A stretch of DNA of 64,000 bases from Xiphias gladius. Its lineage: Eukaryota > Chordata > Actinopteri > Istiophoriformes > Xiphiidae. The position numbers and the translations under genes are program-made. Below the pieces are notes generated by a model. The model ran no database searches, was not told the origin of the DNA, and saw only the letters and a program-made list of their open reading frames with translations. This document shows positions 35,701 to 48,224 of this stretch, one piece after another. Location of the stretch: contig NC_053412.1 of the NCBI RefSeq assembly GCF_016859285.1, forward strand, positions 4,584,289-4,648,288. Reading direction: 5' to 3'. How positions within the stretch are numbered: position 1 is the first letter of the stretch; each line of letters opens with the position of its first letter.

Positions 35701-36105
35701 CGGATCAATGGTTTTCAGGGAGCCTTTGCACTCAGCAACAGGGGATTTCTACACACATGTGATTGCAGCATACTGATGCATACTTACACATGCATGCAAT
35801 TATACATGAATTGCATTCAAATATCCTACTTTAACTTTGTTTCAACATGCGGGCGTTTCACCATGTGGACTTTGGGATTTTACGCGTGTGGGTTTTAAAG
35901 GACCCGTGTCAATAAACATGGGTAAAAATGTATTTTTTTTGAACAAACCTACTAGCGATCACATTTATGGCCAAACCCGTATCTGTGAATTTGATCGTTC
36001 AGCCCTTAAATAAACAAATCCAAGGATTCATACCTTCATCATTTAGCTTTTAAGACTGTGTGATATCATAACAACGTTCCACTGATGCCTGTACTTCACC
36101 AGAGA

Positions 36106-36602
36106 GCAATATATAGCCAAAAGTATGTGGACGCCCGAAACCCCAATATATGGTTGTTGAACTTCTCATCTCAAAACCACTGGAATGAAAAAGCTCCTTC
36201 ATGGACGGCTTTGTGACAGATTCTGCAGGCATTTGCCCAACGTTCAGCCACTAGAGCATGGAGAGTGAATTTAGCCACTTACGGTATGTTGGACGATAAG
36301 GACTGGCTTGCGGTAGGTGTTCCTATTCATCCCAAAGTTGTGGGATGGGTCTGAGGTCAGGGCTCTGTTCAGGCCAGTTCTTCTTCTCCTAAATGGGAAA
36401 AAAAAACATTTCTCTATGGACCTGGTCATGTGTAAGGGGACATAGCAGGTTGAAACAGGTGGAAACCCACCTTTGTCTAAAATATCAGTTTATGCTGTAG
36501 CTTTAAGAGTTCCTTTCATTGGGACTATGGGACCCCCACAGCCCCAAACCCAGAAGTAAACAAAGGTATGGGGTGTCCACATACTTTTGGCCTTATAGTG
36601 CA
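36106..36602. mobile_element. Non-autonomous DNA transposon (MITE) with ~27-bp terminal inverted repeats
   Basis: The left end reads TATAGCCAAAAGTATGTGGAC. The right end is its inverse, GTCCACATACTTTTGGCCTTATA. Between them are about 450 bp of non-coding DNA including GGGTCTGAGGTCAGGGCTCT and GGCCAGTTCTTCTTC, which I recall from a MITE family very abundant in fish. It has no transposase frame. A second, partial copy lies at 53255-53650. The superfamily is uncertain. Confidence 0.75.
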
Positions 36603-39039
36603 GGATTTTGATTGTAGGTTTTACAAACTTCACGCCACCGATGACCCTGTGTGATCACCTTCTTCCCACCATAATAGTGGGACACACCACAGCGACACCA
36701 ATATCCCACTTTTATTAAAAGCCAGGTACAGCGGCAAACTGATAAAACAGACTAACCCTGGTTGACATGCATACATGCTTCCTGCGTGTATACACACACA
36801 GTCTCAAAAGTGTGTGCAAACATGCACGTGTTTAAACTCACACACAGATACACAAACATTCAGGCACAGAAAAGTGAGGCGGGAGCCAACAGCCGCTGCA
36901 CCCGGCGAGATCCAAGTGAAAGTGAGAAGCATAAAAAAGGGCTGAACGCTCAGGTCTGTTGATCTATTTTTACTGCAGAGCAGGGGGCAGAGGGAGAGAG
37001 AGCTTCCTGCATAATGCATGGCCCTGTAGAGCAGCAGTGGCTTTTACACTGCGCTCTCTCACCGGGCTTCCAGGTGTCTGAGCTGTCTGTCAAACAGGAA
37101 GCATAGAGGAGCGCCAGGTGCTCTCACGCGGTGCTCCAGTTGATCTCTCTCCGAGCACAAGGCCACCATCCCATCCAGCTGCTCGTTCCACCTCCAAACA
37201 CAAGATCTCTCCTGTAGCTCGAATTCGAATCTGTCTCTGAAGTGTGAGAGACTTCAGGAGCTGGACGGTGAAACAAGTACAGAGACGTACGCATTATACA
37301 TTGCCCCAGCTGGAGTGAGATAACACTTTGAAAACAGAGCCCTCATACATCTACGGACAAATGCACACTATTGTTTCAAGGGTCGCGCAGCATTCTTATT
37401 TCATTTTAGTTTTTGGGGATCTGTGCAGTGGCAACTCATGAATTGATCTCAGAGTTTCCCTTGTCTCAGAGATAAACACAGTGTAAAAGCCACAGTGTGC
37501 TATTCAATTCTCTCTTAGACATTGTAAAAGTCAGTTTAGTGTTTTTTCAACTATTGTTGAGTCCTAAATGTTTTATTTTCTTAAAACAATTGAAAAAAGA
37601 TTGAGTTTTTTGCTTTTCTTATTTGGCGTTAGTGCTATTTACTGTACAGTTAGAATTGGGAAAATAACTTTTAATGGTCTACTCTTGCACCACTAAATAA
37701 CTAGATTTGGTTTGGGGACAGGCCACCTGAGCATACCTAAAGGGGGTTGGGTTGCTGCTGGGCATCGCGGGGAGGGAGACTAATGAAAGCTTGATGAGGA
37801 TGCTTCTGTGAATCCACCACCATGATTAGGCTTTAATTACCGAGGGCCACCTCGACATATTCCCTATAATTGGAAATACCTAAGCACTCGGCTGCTCGTG
37901 GCATGAAACCAAAGAATCCATGTCTCAAAACCGATTGTAGGACGAGCTTCATTCTCATTTTAGATGAGCGTTACTCTGTGTAGGCATTGCAGCAGGAGAT
38001 TTTGAGGCATTTCTGATTGTCTTTATGCAGATCATTTGCTAAGTAGTTCCATGTAATCTTAGCAAGGACTTCTTATTATCACCCGAGTTAGTGGCGGAGT
38101 GCACTGATGGTCTGAGCATGGAATAAGATATCGTGAAAGAGGCTTTCAACTTGTAGCTGCTTCCCAGTACGTTGGCATCTTCACTTTGCCAGATGTGACA
38201 ATAACATCCCTATATGGCTGCCAAACGCCTACAAGAGACCCAAAGGCATTGGCAGCTCCCCTGGTGAAATCTTCTGTTGCACAGCCACGTGAAAAAAAGG
38301 CTTTATGTTCTGCTGGTTAAGTGAATCACTGCCTTGCCTGAAGAATCAGTCTTTCATTACAGTTGCTTCAATTCAGCCGCGTCACACCATTTATGCCCTC
38401 CGTCAGTGGCGTGAGCAACAGCTAAATCATTGTATATAAAACAAAGACAACATTTCTGAAGTGCTCAGGTGTTCTGGTGGTGGACAACGGAGTAGAGACG
38501 GCAGAGGATTCAAGGGCAAACCGAGAAGTCTGCAGGACACAGAACAATGAGACAGTATGTGTGAAAAGTCTGGAAAAAAACTGTCCCGCGGTCTTAGTTG
38601 TTGTTACCATTGCATGTTAAGTTTTGCTTTTTAAAGTTTGAATTCCATCTCAGACATAGTCAGCATCCGGGATCTGTTTTTTGCTTTTAAAGTGAATTCA
38701 AGGTTGCAAAATAATCTGAAGCTCTCTGATAGCTACAGATACAAAAATATAAGTACATCTCTGTTTGTAGAAAGACGTTTGCTGTCACTCATGCACAGAA
38801 TAAACAGTATGTGCACTTATTGAGGTTAAGTACCTTGAATAAAAGCTAAAATCCAAATGCATGCAAATTTAAACTATCATAACAAGATAATATCAGGGGA
38901 TGTTTTAATCCTATTGTCCTACAAGATTTACATAGATGTTATCACTTGATGCAGATGAGTGGAAACAACAGAGGGGACAGGGTTACTGAGTACATGAAAC
39001 CAAGCATTCAACAGCCATGTTTATCAACCCCGCTTTTCT
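36603..39039. other. Intergenic DNA with high-complexity stretches
   Basis: No exon is recognised. Positions 37740-38060 are repeat-free and contain GGCTTTAATTACCGAGGG and a CCTATAATTGG motif, so they may include regulatory elements. Open frames at 36762-37019 follow ACACAC-rich DNA and are not credible genes. Confidence 0.4.
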
Positions 39040-39175
39040 ATTATTCAGATTATTCTGCTTGGGATCCCCGGTGTAATTAGCTGGATAACAAATCCACCTC
39101 TTTCCACGGCCTGTCTGTGCATCGATTCTGCTACATTCACCAGCTGTCAAGTGCTATTAAAGAAAGAAGAAAATG
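39040..39175. promoter_or_regulatory. Candidate conserved non-coding element
   Basis: Repeat-free sequence with GTGTAATTAGCTGGATAAC and a CATCGATTC motif. It resembles developmental enhancer DNA in composition and lies about 6 kb from the klf7 stop codon. No alignment was possible. Confidence 0.25.
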
Positions 39176-39314
39176 TGAGGAACGTGCACGTGTCAAGTTT
39201 TATTTCCAGCCCTGACCGTGTGGTCCGACGAGGTTTAGGGATAATATTGTTCGTCAGGTTCATCAGATCCTGTCCTAACGTACACCGAAGACTCTGATGT
39301 CATGGCTTTAGGGA

Positions 39315-39450
39315 TGGTAGGATCGTTCTGTTGGTTGGTCAGTCCGCAACTTTGGTCCAGACTAAAACAGCTCAGCAACTATTGGATGGATCGCAATTTT
39401 GGGGTTGACATTTGTGGTTTTGAGTGAAATGAAATACTAACTATTGCATT
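39315..39450 (-). repeat. Fragment of a teleost dispersed repeat (minus orientation)
   Basis: Read left to right it contains GGTTGGTCAGTCCGCAACTT, TGGTCCAGACTAAAACAGCT, then CAACTATTGGATGGATCG and a TTGACATTTGTGGTTTTGAG segment. These match, in reverse, the distal part of a non-coding repeat that is common in perciform fish. The same family appears in the other orientation at 54990-55420. Confidence 0.55.
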
Positions 39451-39889
39451 TCCCTCTCAGGATTAATTATAATAACTCCGGTGATCCCCTCGCTTTTCAT
39501 CTAGGGCCCTCATCAGGTCGAAATTGTATTCGCCTTTCCAGCAGGTACTTGGCATTAAACTGCATGACTTAGCATCTGTGAATGTGTGTCTTAACCTTTA
39601 TGGATATATGTTTATGTGACTGTGGCCATTTCTCTGCTGAAACACATTAAGACCATTTAGCTCTGCTGTTTACTCACATACATGCAACATTATTTCCATC
39701 TCATGGAATGAAAATGATGATCGAGAAGCGCTCACGGGACGTGCGACCTTTATTGAAAAATGACTTCATCATTTCTAATTTTATAACGTGTCTCTGGGAT
39801 TGACATCGTAGGTGTAGTTAGGTAGATAATATGCAGCCGTCTGTAATTACAGATAAAAGAACATTAAGTTCGACAGATACATGTAAGCT

Positions 39890-40245
39890 TCCTGATGAGG
39901 GTGCCCATTTCAATTAGGGAGCATTAAATGAAACAAAAAACCTTATGGGAGTTTCTCACTGCCAGACCCAAGGAGAATTAATACACTGCATAGGACCATT
40001 TACCAGGGAGTAATTACTCCCTAATTATCCATTAGTTATTCGATTACCCTTTTATCAGCTAGTCATGGTCAAAAGGCAGGAATAGCGGATAAGTCATCAC
40101 CTTGGTTGGTAACAGACGTAATTAACATGCCGTAGCTCCCTTGGAGGGAGACAACGTGAGAGTGCATTCAGGCGAAGGGAAGGTATTCTGGCCCATTTCC
40201 TGTGTTTGATCAAAAGGCAAGATAAATCAGAGGCTTTTTTTTTAG
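39890..40245. promoter_or_regulatory. Candidate conserved non-coding element with a perfect TAATTA palindrome
   Basis: The stretch is repeat-free and dense in homeodomain-type cores: TTAATACA, GTAATTAC, CTAATTATCC, GTAATTAACATG and TTTGATCAAAAGG. It contains an 18-bp perfect palindrome, AGGGAGTAATTACTCCCT, at 40005-40022. It lies 3' of klf7, a developmental transcription factor gene, so an enhancer role is plausible. That is inference from motif content alone. Confidence 0.3.
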
Positions 40246-42732
40246 TCACCCAAGTCTGGTTTGCTACAAACGGCACAAAAAGGAGGGAGTAAATTAGTTT
40301 TCCTGCCCATTTACCCAGTTTGGTTTGCGGATTTAACTCCGAAAATGCAGCAAACCTGAACCAGCCACGGTCAACCGTGCTCTGGTCAGCGAGAATAAAA
40401 GCAAAAGGGGTATGTGAATGTACTCAGGGAGCTCATTGTTAGCAAACTGAATGGCTCTGTGATTGAGACTTGATAAGAAATCAGAAAATATTCTATGAGA
40501 AGATGGATGATTAGGTGCATATTGTTGCTGGATGAAACCACTATTAACAGACCAGCCAAGAACCATGAATACTCCATGCCAAACTGCTTCTACCATTTAT
40601 TACACATAATTACATTCTTAAATAAAAACGATTCACCGAACAGTTCCTTGCATAGAGATATTACAATACCAATTTAAAAAAGAATTATGAAACAAACCAG
40701 TAACAAAAATAAATCTTTCTCATTTTTCCATAATAAAGAACATTATCGTACCCATACATCATAATATACAAATGATAAATTTGAAACACTTTGTACAGCA
40801 AAAGAAAAGGAGAAAGACAACGAAGGAAAAAGGTGGAGAAGGGGGGGGTTGGACAGAGGAGTTGAAAGGGATCATATCTGAGAAAATGGAAAGGGGGGGG
40901 GGGGGGCGATGAGGGAATGCTGGTAGAAAAAGGGGGTGCGTTTGATTTGAAATTCAGACCTGGTGGAAACAGAGGTGGTGTCACACATAGTAATGTGTGT
41001 TCCCCCCCCTCTGCTAAGAGCAAGAGCTGCAGTCTGGATCTCTGACTCTCACAAGGTGGAATGAAAAACGGTGAAAAACACACAAGGATAACGGAGAATA
41101 AGTGTTGTGTCTATTTGTGAGTATGTTCAGGTGTTTGTGTGTGACTGTTCAGGATGTACTTATGCACATATGTGTATATGTTTATGAATTTTTGTATGTC
41201 TTGTGCATGCACTTGAATGTATGCGTCTGTGTCTACGGAGTGTCTGCATGCATGTAATTTGTGCAGGTGTGTTTTGCACATCCGCAATGTGTGTGAATCC
41301 ATGTAACATGTATGCTTGAGTGTGTACATTTGTGCTAAAACAGCTACTATACAGACTTTGTGATCAGTGTTTCATCAACCAGGGTCATTGTGTGTGACGT
41401 GTAGTGTTCAGAAGAAGTGGACAGAAAACATCAGATATGCAAGTGATTTTTCCAAAAATTCAGAGTGCAAATACAAACAGACGAAGAACACACAGGCACA
41501 GCAGAATTGACAATCATTCATTAAGATGACACAAAACTGAACCGCATCCTTCGAGACAACATGAAACGACCTTTCCAGAAAACACATTCACATTTGAAAT
41601 CCCAGTTTTTGAGCGTACACATGAGAACAATTTTGTTCATGTCAAGTCACAAGAAGAGTCAGACCAAATTTTAAACTGTCCTGTAATCGGGGATGTCTCC
41701 ATGTCTTGGCTCCTTAAAGTCTCAATGAACATGAAAACACATTCAGTCCAAAATCCTCAGCTGTCTATGATTGGTACAGAACATAAAAACAACACTCCGG
41801 AGCCGCACATTCCCACACATTCGCAACAATTCAGTTCAACGGGAGAGTGTCCCGTTGAAACACTGAATCACACAGTAGAGCTGCCATTGATCATACAATT
41901 TTAACCCACGGGTTAAACTGCTAGTCTTCGTTTTATCTTCCACATTGAGAGTCGGGCTGAGCAGGGAAAACACAAACCTGCCAACCTGCTCTGACATTCC
42001 CATCCAGAACTGGATATTTTTAGATCTACGAGCCAAACCTCAAATGTTTGTCAAGGATCTGCTGTGTGACTTCTATCAATGACTGAAGGCATTGATAGTG
42101 TGCAACCTGGATGGATGATGAGAATTTTTAGTCGCCTTGAAAATAAATTAGCAGTCAAAACTTGTATCAGTTGGTTTCTGTTGTGGTCACTCCCTCCTAT
42201 CTTTGCATGTAGAGGCCTGTCACCAAATGTTCACTATAAAAGGGAGCCTGATTTATTTGCACATTAAGAGAGAAAGTGTTCGCTATTTATGCAAAGAAGG
42301 GGTTGATTCAGTATCTACTTCCACAGCTGCAAACAGATCATGTCTAGATATGATTGAGCTGGTCTGCATTCAGACCCGAAATTGAAATGCGCCTCTGGTA
42401 TACAGAGTGAAATCAATTTTGTGTGTCCATTGCCAAGGAGCAGACTGCTGTGTGCTTCACTTTGCCTCAAAGTATTAAAAGTCTTGTAAAATAAAGAATA
42501 AACACCTTTACATAGCAGTTCCCAATCAAGTTCATCAGTATCTGGATAATCTACTTTTCCCTAAGCTGCCTTTTTTGATTTGTGTGCACTTGAGCTGAGC
42601 CAATGTTCATCCAAAATTAATTTGCAGATTAAAGACATGATACTTTTTTAAAAATCTTTTTATGCATCTTTGCTCTATCAGACAAGAGTCAGAACACCAA
42701 AGACAAATGTTAATTCCAGTTTTCTGGGAGTG

Positions 42733-43185
42733 CATATATGGCTTTGTTCAGACTGCGGGGCAAATCCGATTGGTTTCTCAAATCCGATCTTTAGGACAGA
42801 CTGTGGTAAAGGCGTTGGTATTAGCTACGCTGGTGACGCGGCTCGCCAACACAGACGCCTCCCCCCAAAGACCCAGCAGGCAATTTATTTTGCCGACTGT
42901 CCACGGACAGCTGTTCTCTTTGCCCTCCATAGCGCCGATAAACTATACTAATAGCGCTCTGCTAGTAGCAGCAAGAGATGCAAGAGACACTTTGAAATCC
43001 GACTTGAGCGGTCAGAGTGTCCGGACTACAGATGCGACTCAAACCAACTCCAAATGTGGTTTGGATCTGATATTGCAAAAATCGCATATCACGTGGTTTT
43101 TTACGGTCCAGACTTTCTAAATTCAATCCAGACTTGCCAAAAAACTGATTCAGGCTGGCAGTCTGAACAAGGCCTATGTGTCTCT
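42733..43185. mobile_element. Non-autonomous DNA transposon with GTTCAGACTGC terminal inverted repeats
   Basis: The left end has GGCTTTGTTCAGACTGCGGG. The right end has the inverse, GGCAGTCTGAACAAGGCC. AAATCCGA-type motifs recur inside both ends as subterminal repeats. The element is about 450 bp and encodes no transposase. The ends resemble fish hAT-derived MITEs; the target-site duplication could not be fixed. Confidence 0.65.
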
Positions 43186-43803
43186 GTGTGCACGGGGGTT
43201 TCACCCCACTGCAGTTTCATGAGCTAATTGGGCAGTTATCATTGCTGACTGAGCAGCAGCCGCCCCCCAACCTACTTCAGCCACCCACTGGAAATCTGCA
43301 CTCATGACCTCCTGCTGGTCCAGTGTGACCAGTAAAATGTCTAAAGCTACAACCTGTGGCTAGCTAGTTATTCTAAGTCCAACCATTCATTTGTAAAGTG
43401 AAAAAGAGAAACTATGAACGCAAATGGCATCTGGTATGATCTTACCAACCATACTAAAGTATTTTCATGGGCCCAGTAACATGTACAGACTTACAACAGA
43501 TACATTCACATTGATTTGACCCAATTGATTGAATTTGTGTCATGTGTCTTCCTACAAATCTGCATCCAGACAAACATGTATGGTCAGGAAGTCAGCAGGA
43601 ATGTTTTTAGATATGCGTAGGGCCAGATTAGGAGAGCTGTTGAATGCTGCTTTTCTCTGATATGAAGTCTGAGAATTGCTAAATTGGAGTTCTGCATGGG
43701 TGGTGCGAACAGGGCAAACCTTCCCAAACCCAGGGGCTACATAGGTGCCAATCACTCTCAAAGGCCAAAGAGATCATTTCAGGCATCTACAGTAGACACT
43801 TGT

Positions 43804-43845
43804 GTTTTTGTTTGTTTGTTTGTTTGTTTTGTTTGTTTTGTTTTG
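43804..43845 (+). repeat. (TTTG)n simple repeat
   Basis: About ten TTTG units, with some TTTTG variants. Confidence 0.9.
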
Positions 43846-45142
43846 GCTGCATTCATTTCCCAATTGTGTCTTTTCAATTGTTTTGTTGAACAAATAGGAC
43901 ATTGTTTTTTTTCTTAGAAACAATATAGCCTTTACATACATCGTGATCTTGTTTGCGTTCAGTGTGCCATCGCAGTCAGCTAGCTGCTTCAACTTGTGCA
44001 TTTTCCTTCCCACTCTCTGTCGACATGTGAAAGCCTGCATTTGGTGAGTCCTAAATTGTCTCCCAGTTCATGACGGTGGGGCATTTTTACAAAAAGTTTG
44101 CAAAGAGTCAATTGTGCAACAGTTTCTGACAACAACTCGTGAGAGCCAAGATCCCGGACAGGAAAAAGACTCTTAGGAGCAATCGAGCATCTCTTGAGAC
44201 GCTTGGTTTCAGCTGACATTCTAGGAGATGAACAGTCTTTCCCAGAGTAGATTAGTTAGCCTCATCCATTGGTAACCCTCAATGGATGATGTTCATAAAG
44301 CAAGCCAGCCCCCGGCATGACCTCAATCAGTCTTCACAGCACATCAGTGCAACACACTCCCATCTTCAAGTCTTCGGGAAATCCAATCTAATGCTCCATT
44401 CAAAAAAGTGCTCCTATGCCATTGAACCAGCAGGATTTATAAATGGATCCAGTTGGCAAATGTGACAGAGGTCAGATGAAAAACTGTCAAATTATTATCT
44501 GTCCTATATATAAGATAATAAACCATTTGGCGAATTGTAAAGGCTGTGGCAAGCTTGAAGGTGTGGAAGCCAGCTTAGTTGCTTGCTTATCCTGTGAGAT
44601 GATGCCATTATAGTTACTGTTGGAAATGAACTGTTCTCCTTAGCCTAAGGTGCGGTCTAAGGAGAGGAAATCTTCAATATACAAACAGCAGTTCTGCAGT
44701 TAGCACAAAATTACTGTACAACTGGTCCAATGTGGCGTTGGTGTACTCGCTGGCATGTGGAGCACTGCTGCACGACCAGGGCTGATATTTTGGAAGCGTT
44801 TCAGCTGAGGGATGATTTGCAAAGACTGCAAGGACGACTAAAACAAAGAGCTGCCAACTACAAGCACGTGGTCCACCATTCATCATGCGACATCCCCTCG
44901 GAGACATACGAAGGGTGGGATGGAGCGTCTGTATCGTCCACGCGACAACAGTGGGAGACATTTATGAGGTGATGATGTGTCATAGTGGAATCATGGACCA
45001 ACTGGTTGAGCACAGATTTACAGAGCCACTTTGGATCCGTCTGTCTGCCTGCCTGTGTTTCTGTCTGTAGTCAGCGTCCCTGTGTGGTGCCTCTCCCTCC
45101 AGTCCAGAATGGCCAAATCTGCTGTCTTTTGAGTCCATCCCG

Positions 45143-45176
<34 letters not shown>

Positions 45177-45266
45177 TCCATGGTGTTATTTTTCTGTTTT
45201 TTTTCTTCCACTCCGCCTCCATCCTCTTCCCCTCTCTTCCACTCCCGCTGACCTCTCTCAAATTCC

Positions 45267-45318
45267 TCAGATGTGCCTCTTCATGTGTAGCGCCAAGTGA
45301 TCCGACCGCGAGAAACAC
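45267..45318 (-). CDS. klf7: klf7 last coding exon (second half of zinc finger 3)
   Basis: The exon follows TTGGTTGCAG and encodes CFSRSDHLALHMKRHI and a TGA, after completing an Arg codon shared with exon 3. These are the linker helix and the two zinc-binding His residues of the third C2H2 finger; the two Cys are in the previous exon. The sequence is what KLF6/KLF7 proteins have at their C-terminus. The phase-2 join to 49610 keeps the frame. Confidence 0.95.
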
Positions 45319-47226
45319 CTGCAACCAAAGAGAGAGAAACAGAGAACAGCTTGTTAGCTTGTTACAAATGCAGGGGAAAGAAGTTTGTTTTGTCGAGTGA
45401 GCTAAATGTTGCTGTTAGCTAGTGAGTGCTGAGCCACTAATGCACACGCAATTAGTATATGTGTAACTAATTCATAATCAGCATTTTTAGCAGCACCCCT
45501 AATGACTTCAGCTGCGCCATGAATAACTAGAGAGCCCGCAGATGGATCTCTTGAAACACTGTGGAGAGAGGAGAAAGGAAAAAAAAAAAAAAAAAAAAAA
45601 AGGCATCATGCGAAACATGTGCTGTAAAACGATCGCTAAATTAGATGAATCGAACCCTCACGTCTGAAATCCGGCTTGCAGAATTGCTGGGGCGTAGCAG
45701 CGCGGTGAAAAAATGAAATTCCTCTGAAAGTACACTGGCCTATTTTTTACACAAGGGTTTTAAAATGTTTGATTATTTCAACCTGATTGCCACTAACTGA
45801 CGTGTATGCTTTCAGCTGGTGTTTTGTTTATTCCACGCGTGCTTACATACAGATGCAGTCGTTATATGAGACCTGCTTCTTTTATCACCAGTACTTGATC
45901 AACAGTGTTTCTGTTGCATGCTTGCTGAACTAATATTACAGCTCCATTCCCAAGAGGAGTGCTTTGCAAATTGTTGCTTTCTTTTAGGTAATTGGAAGCT
46001 GCGTGTTCTAGTGATTACTGTGTTAAGAAATATTTGAGACAGAGGCTTGTTTTACAGTTTATTTATGTGATTCAATTAAATAATGTTTAGGAGAAATTAA
46101 AAAGCAAAACAAGATGCTACAAAACTGCTCCCAGATTGCTACAGTTTCTGAATGTTCTTTTAAATTTTCTGACAGAGGGCCAAGAAACGTGTCTGAAGTG
46201 CAGGTAAGTTTTTGTAAAAAAAAAAAGAAAAAAAGTGCTGAACATATCATTGTGTCCATAAAGTCTGGATGTTAACGCAAAAAAGAAAAAAAACAGCACA
46301 GGCTTGTTGTCCCGTGACATCATGTGACGCAGGCCCCCAAGCACAGTTTTACTTTCGTCACCAAATCGCAAAATTTGTCTAAAATTGACGTGTTTTTTAA
46401 ATGGATATTTGCCAACACTCCTTACAACAAGCAGAGTAGCAATCAATCATCAAATAAAATGAATTTATAAATAATAAGATTATGCCCCAATCCACCCTGG
46501 TAAACTAAAAGGCATTTAAACATGAAGCCCCAGTTAGAGAGTCACACTCCCTTGTGCCGTTCTGCAGCTTGATGTTTTCTGACACCAGTTTCAGATAGGC
46601 TCTTTCCACTGAGACAGAGACCACTGTCTAAGATGTCTAGATGAATCAGTGTTTGGCCAAGAGGGGGAGTTACAATGCGATGAGCCACCAGTCATCTGTC
46701 GTGCTGTCACACCTGCACATGTGTGTGCACGTGGATCTGTGTGTGTTACTGTTTTTTGTGTACCTGAGTGTGTGCTGGCAAACAAACACATGCGGGATCA
46801 ATGAATGGCCCGGGAGACGTGCATGGGTGTTTTTATGTGTGTCTGTGTTTGTGTCTGTGTGTAAATGTGTCTGTGCTCTGCGAGACAGATGGTGAAGTAT
46901 GAGTCACGACTTGCGGGCACGACACCAGCTGGCACACCGTAGGTCTGCCCCCCCCCCCCAATCTTCCACCCCATCTTTTCTGTCTTCCCTGTTTCCCGTC
47001 TTCCTTCATCTCAGCAGGGTGCATGTGTGTATTTGTCTGTGTGTGTGTTCGGCTGGAGGGGTTGGGCGCTTTGTGACACATGACAGAGGTGGGCCCGAAT
47101 TAGGGATGTGCCTGCAGGGGGGTCTGGTGGTGGTGGGAGGTGGGAAATCGGGGAGGGAGGGATACTGTATTTACAGTCTGTCCAGCTGAGACCTGATTAA
47201 GTTGACACTGCCTGGCCCTCTGTTCC

Positions 47227-47238
47227 CTCACACACACG

Positions 47239-47281
<43 letters not shown>
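47227..47281 (+). repeat. (CA)n/(CG)n microsatellite
   Basis: A CA repeat of about 55 bp contains a CGCGCGCG block near its left end. Alternating purine-pyrimidine DNA of this kind can adopt Z-DNA. Confidence 0.9.
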
Positions 47282-47284
<3 letters not shown>

Positions 47285-48224
47285 GTCATGCACTGATGAC
47301 CAAGACACACACTCTTTCACACACATTAAGGCAAAGTACCCCAGGTGAAGAGGGATTTCTTTTTGTTCTTTCATAATGAACCTATACATGATTCAAGAGG
47401 TCACATATTTTGTATTGTGGCCTATTCTCTAACTGAAAGATGCTGCACACATAAACACATACAGTGTATCGTGTTAAACATTTTTTGACAGTGGATGACA
47501 TCTTTGTAAATTTTCAGCTTCAAGAATATTTAAATACTGTAGGATGTAATTTACAGATAAATTTGGCATCATTTAAATTGACAGCTATATCTGTCTGGAA
47601 AAAAAAAAAATTGAAACAAAATAAAAAAAAAATACAGATATTGTGTGTAGTAAAAAATACAATATTGCCAAAACTGCCAAAATATATTAAAAAAAAAAAA
47701 ACTGTGTACGAGGAAAAAAGTTTAAATTAGAATAAAGTTTACAAAACATACAAATTTGACTCTTAATATGAACAAAATTGTATGTAAATAGAAAAAAACA
47801 AAAAATAAAATTCAAACAAAATTAGAATACAAAATAAAAAAAATACCCGTTTGACTTTTTATATTGACAAAACTATGTGGCAAAATATATAAATAAAAAT
47901 ATACAAGTAAAATTTTACTGTTTTTTAATTTAAAAAATAATAATTATTATTATTTTCATGTAGTAGACATGAAATGACAAAAGCTACCAATAAAAGGTTT
48001 CTACACAGAACTACACTCGTTTTAAGTAGTTTGATTTTTGAGAATATGACCAGTGAAGTGTTTATATTTACTGAAAGTACTCATTCTGGCACGAATAATG
48101 TGAAATATACTAATATTTTAGTATTATTTTTAATATATTACTAATATATACTAATATTTATAAACCTATAGATCGGCAGTATAATGCCTACAAAATGACT
48201 TTTTCATCCATTTTCACCTGGGGT

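Larger units (their letters stand above)
40246..45266 (-). other. klf7 3' flank, probably including a long 3' UTR
   Basis: The klf7 stop is at 45267. Vertebrate KLF7 genes have long 3' UTRs, so part of this stretch is likely transcribed, but the end is not fixed. A minus-strand AATAAA (plus-strand TTTATT at about 40597-40602) is one candidate signal among several. It contains a hAT-like element (42733-43185), a (TTTG)n tract (43804-43845) and a CT-rich run (45145-45172). No other exon is seen. Confidence 0.35.

Noticed and set aside
44674..44961. 95-codon minus frame with a hydrophobic segment, left of the klf7 stop
   Set aside because: Looks superficially like a small secreted protein but has no homologue I know and probably lies in klf7 3' UTR; not enough support.
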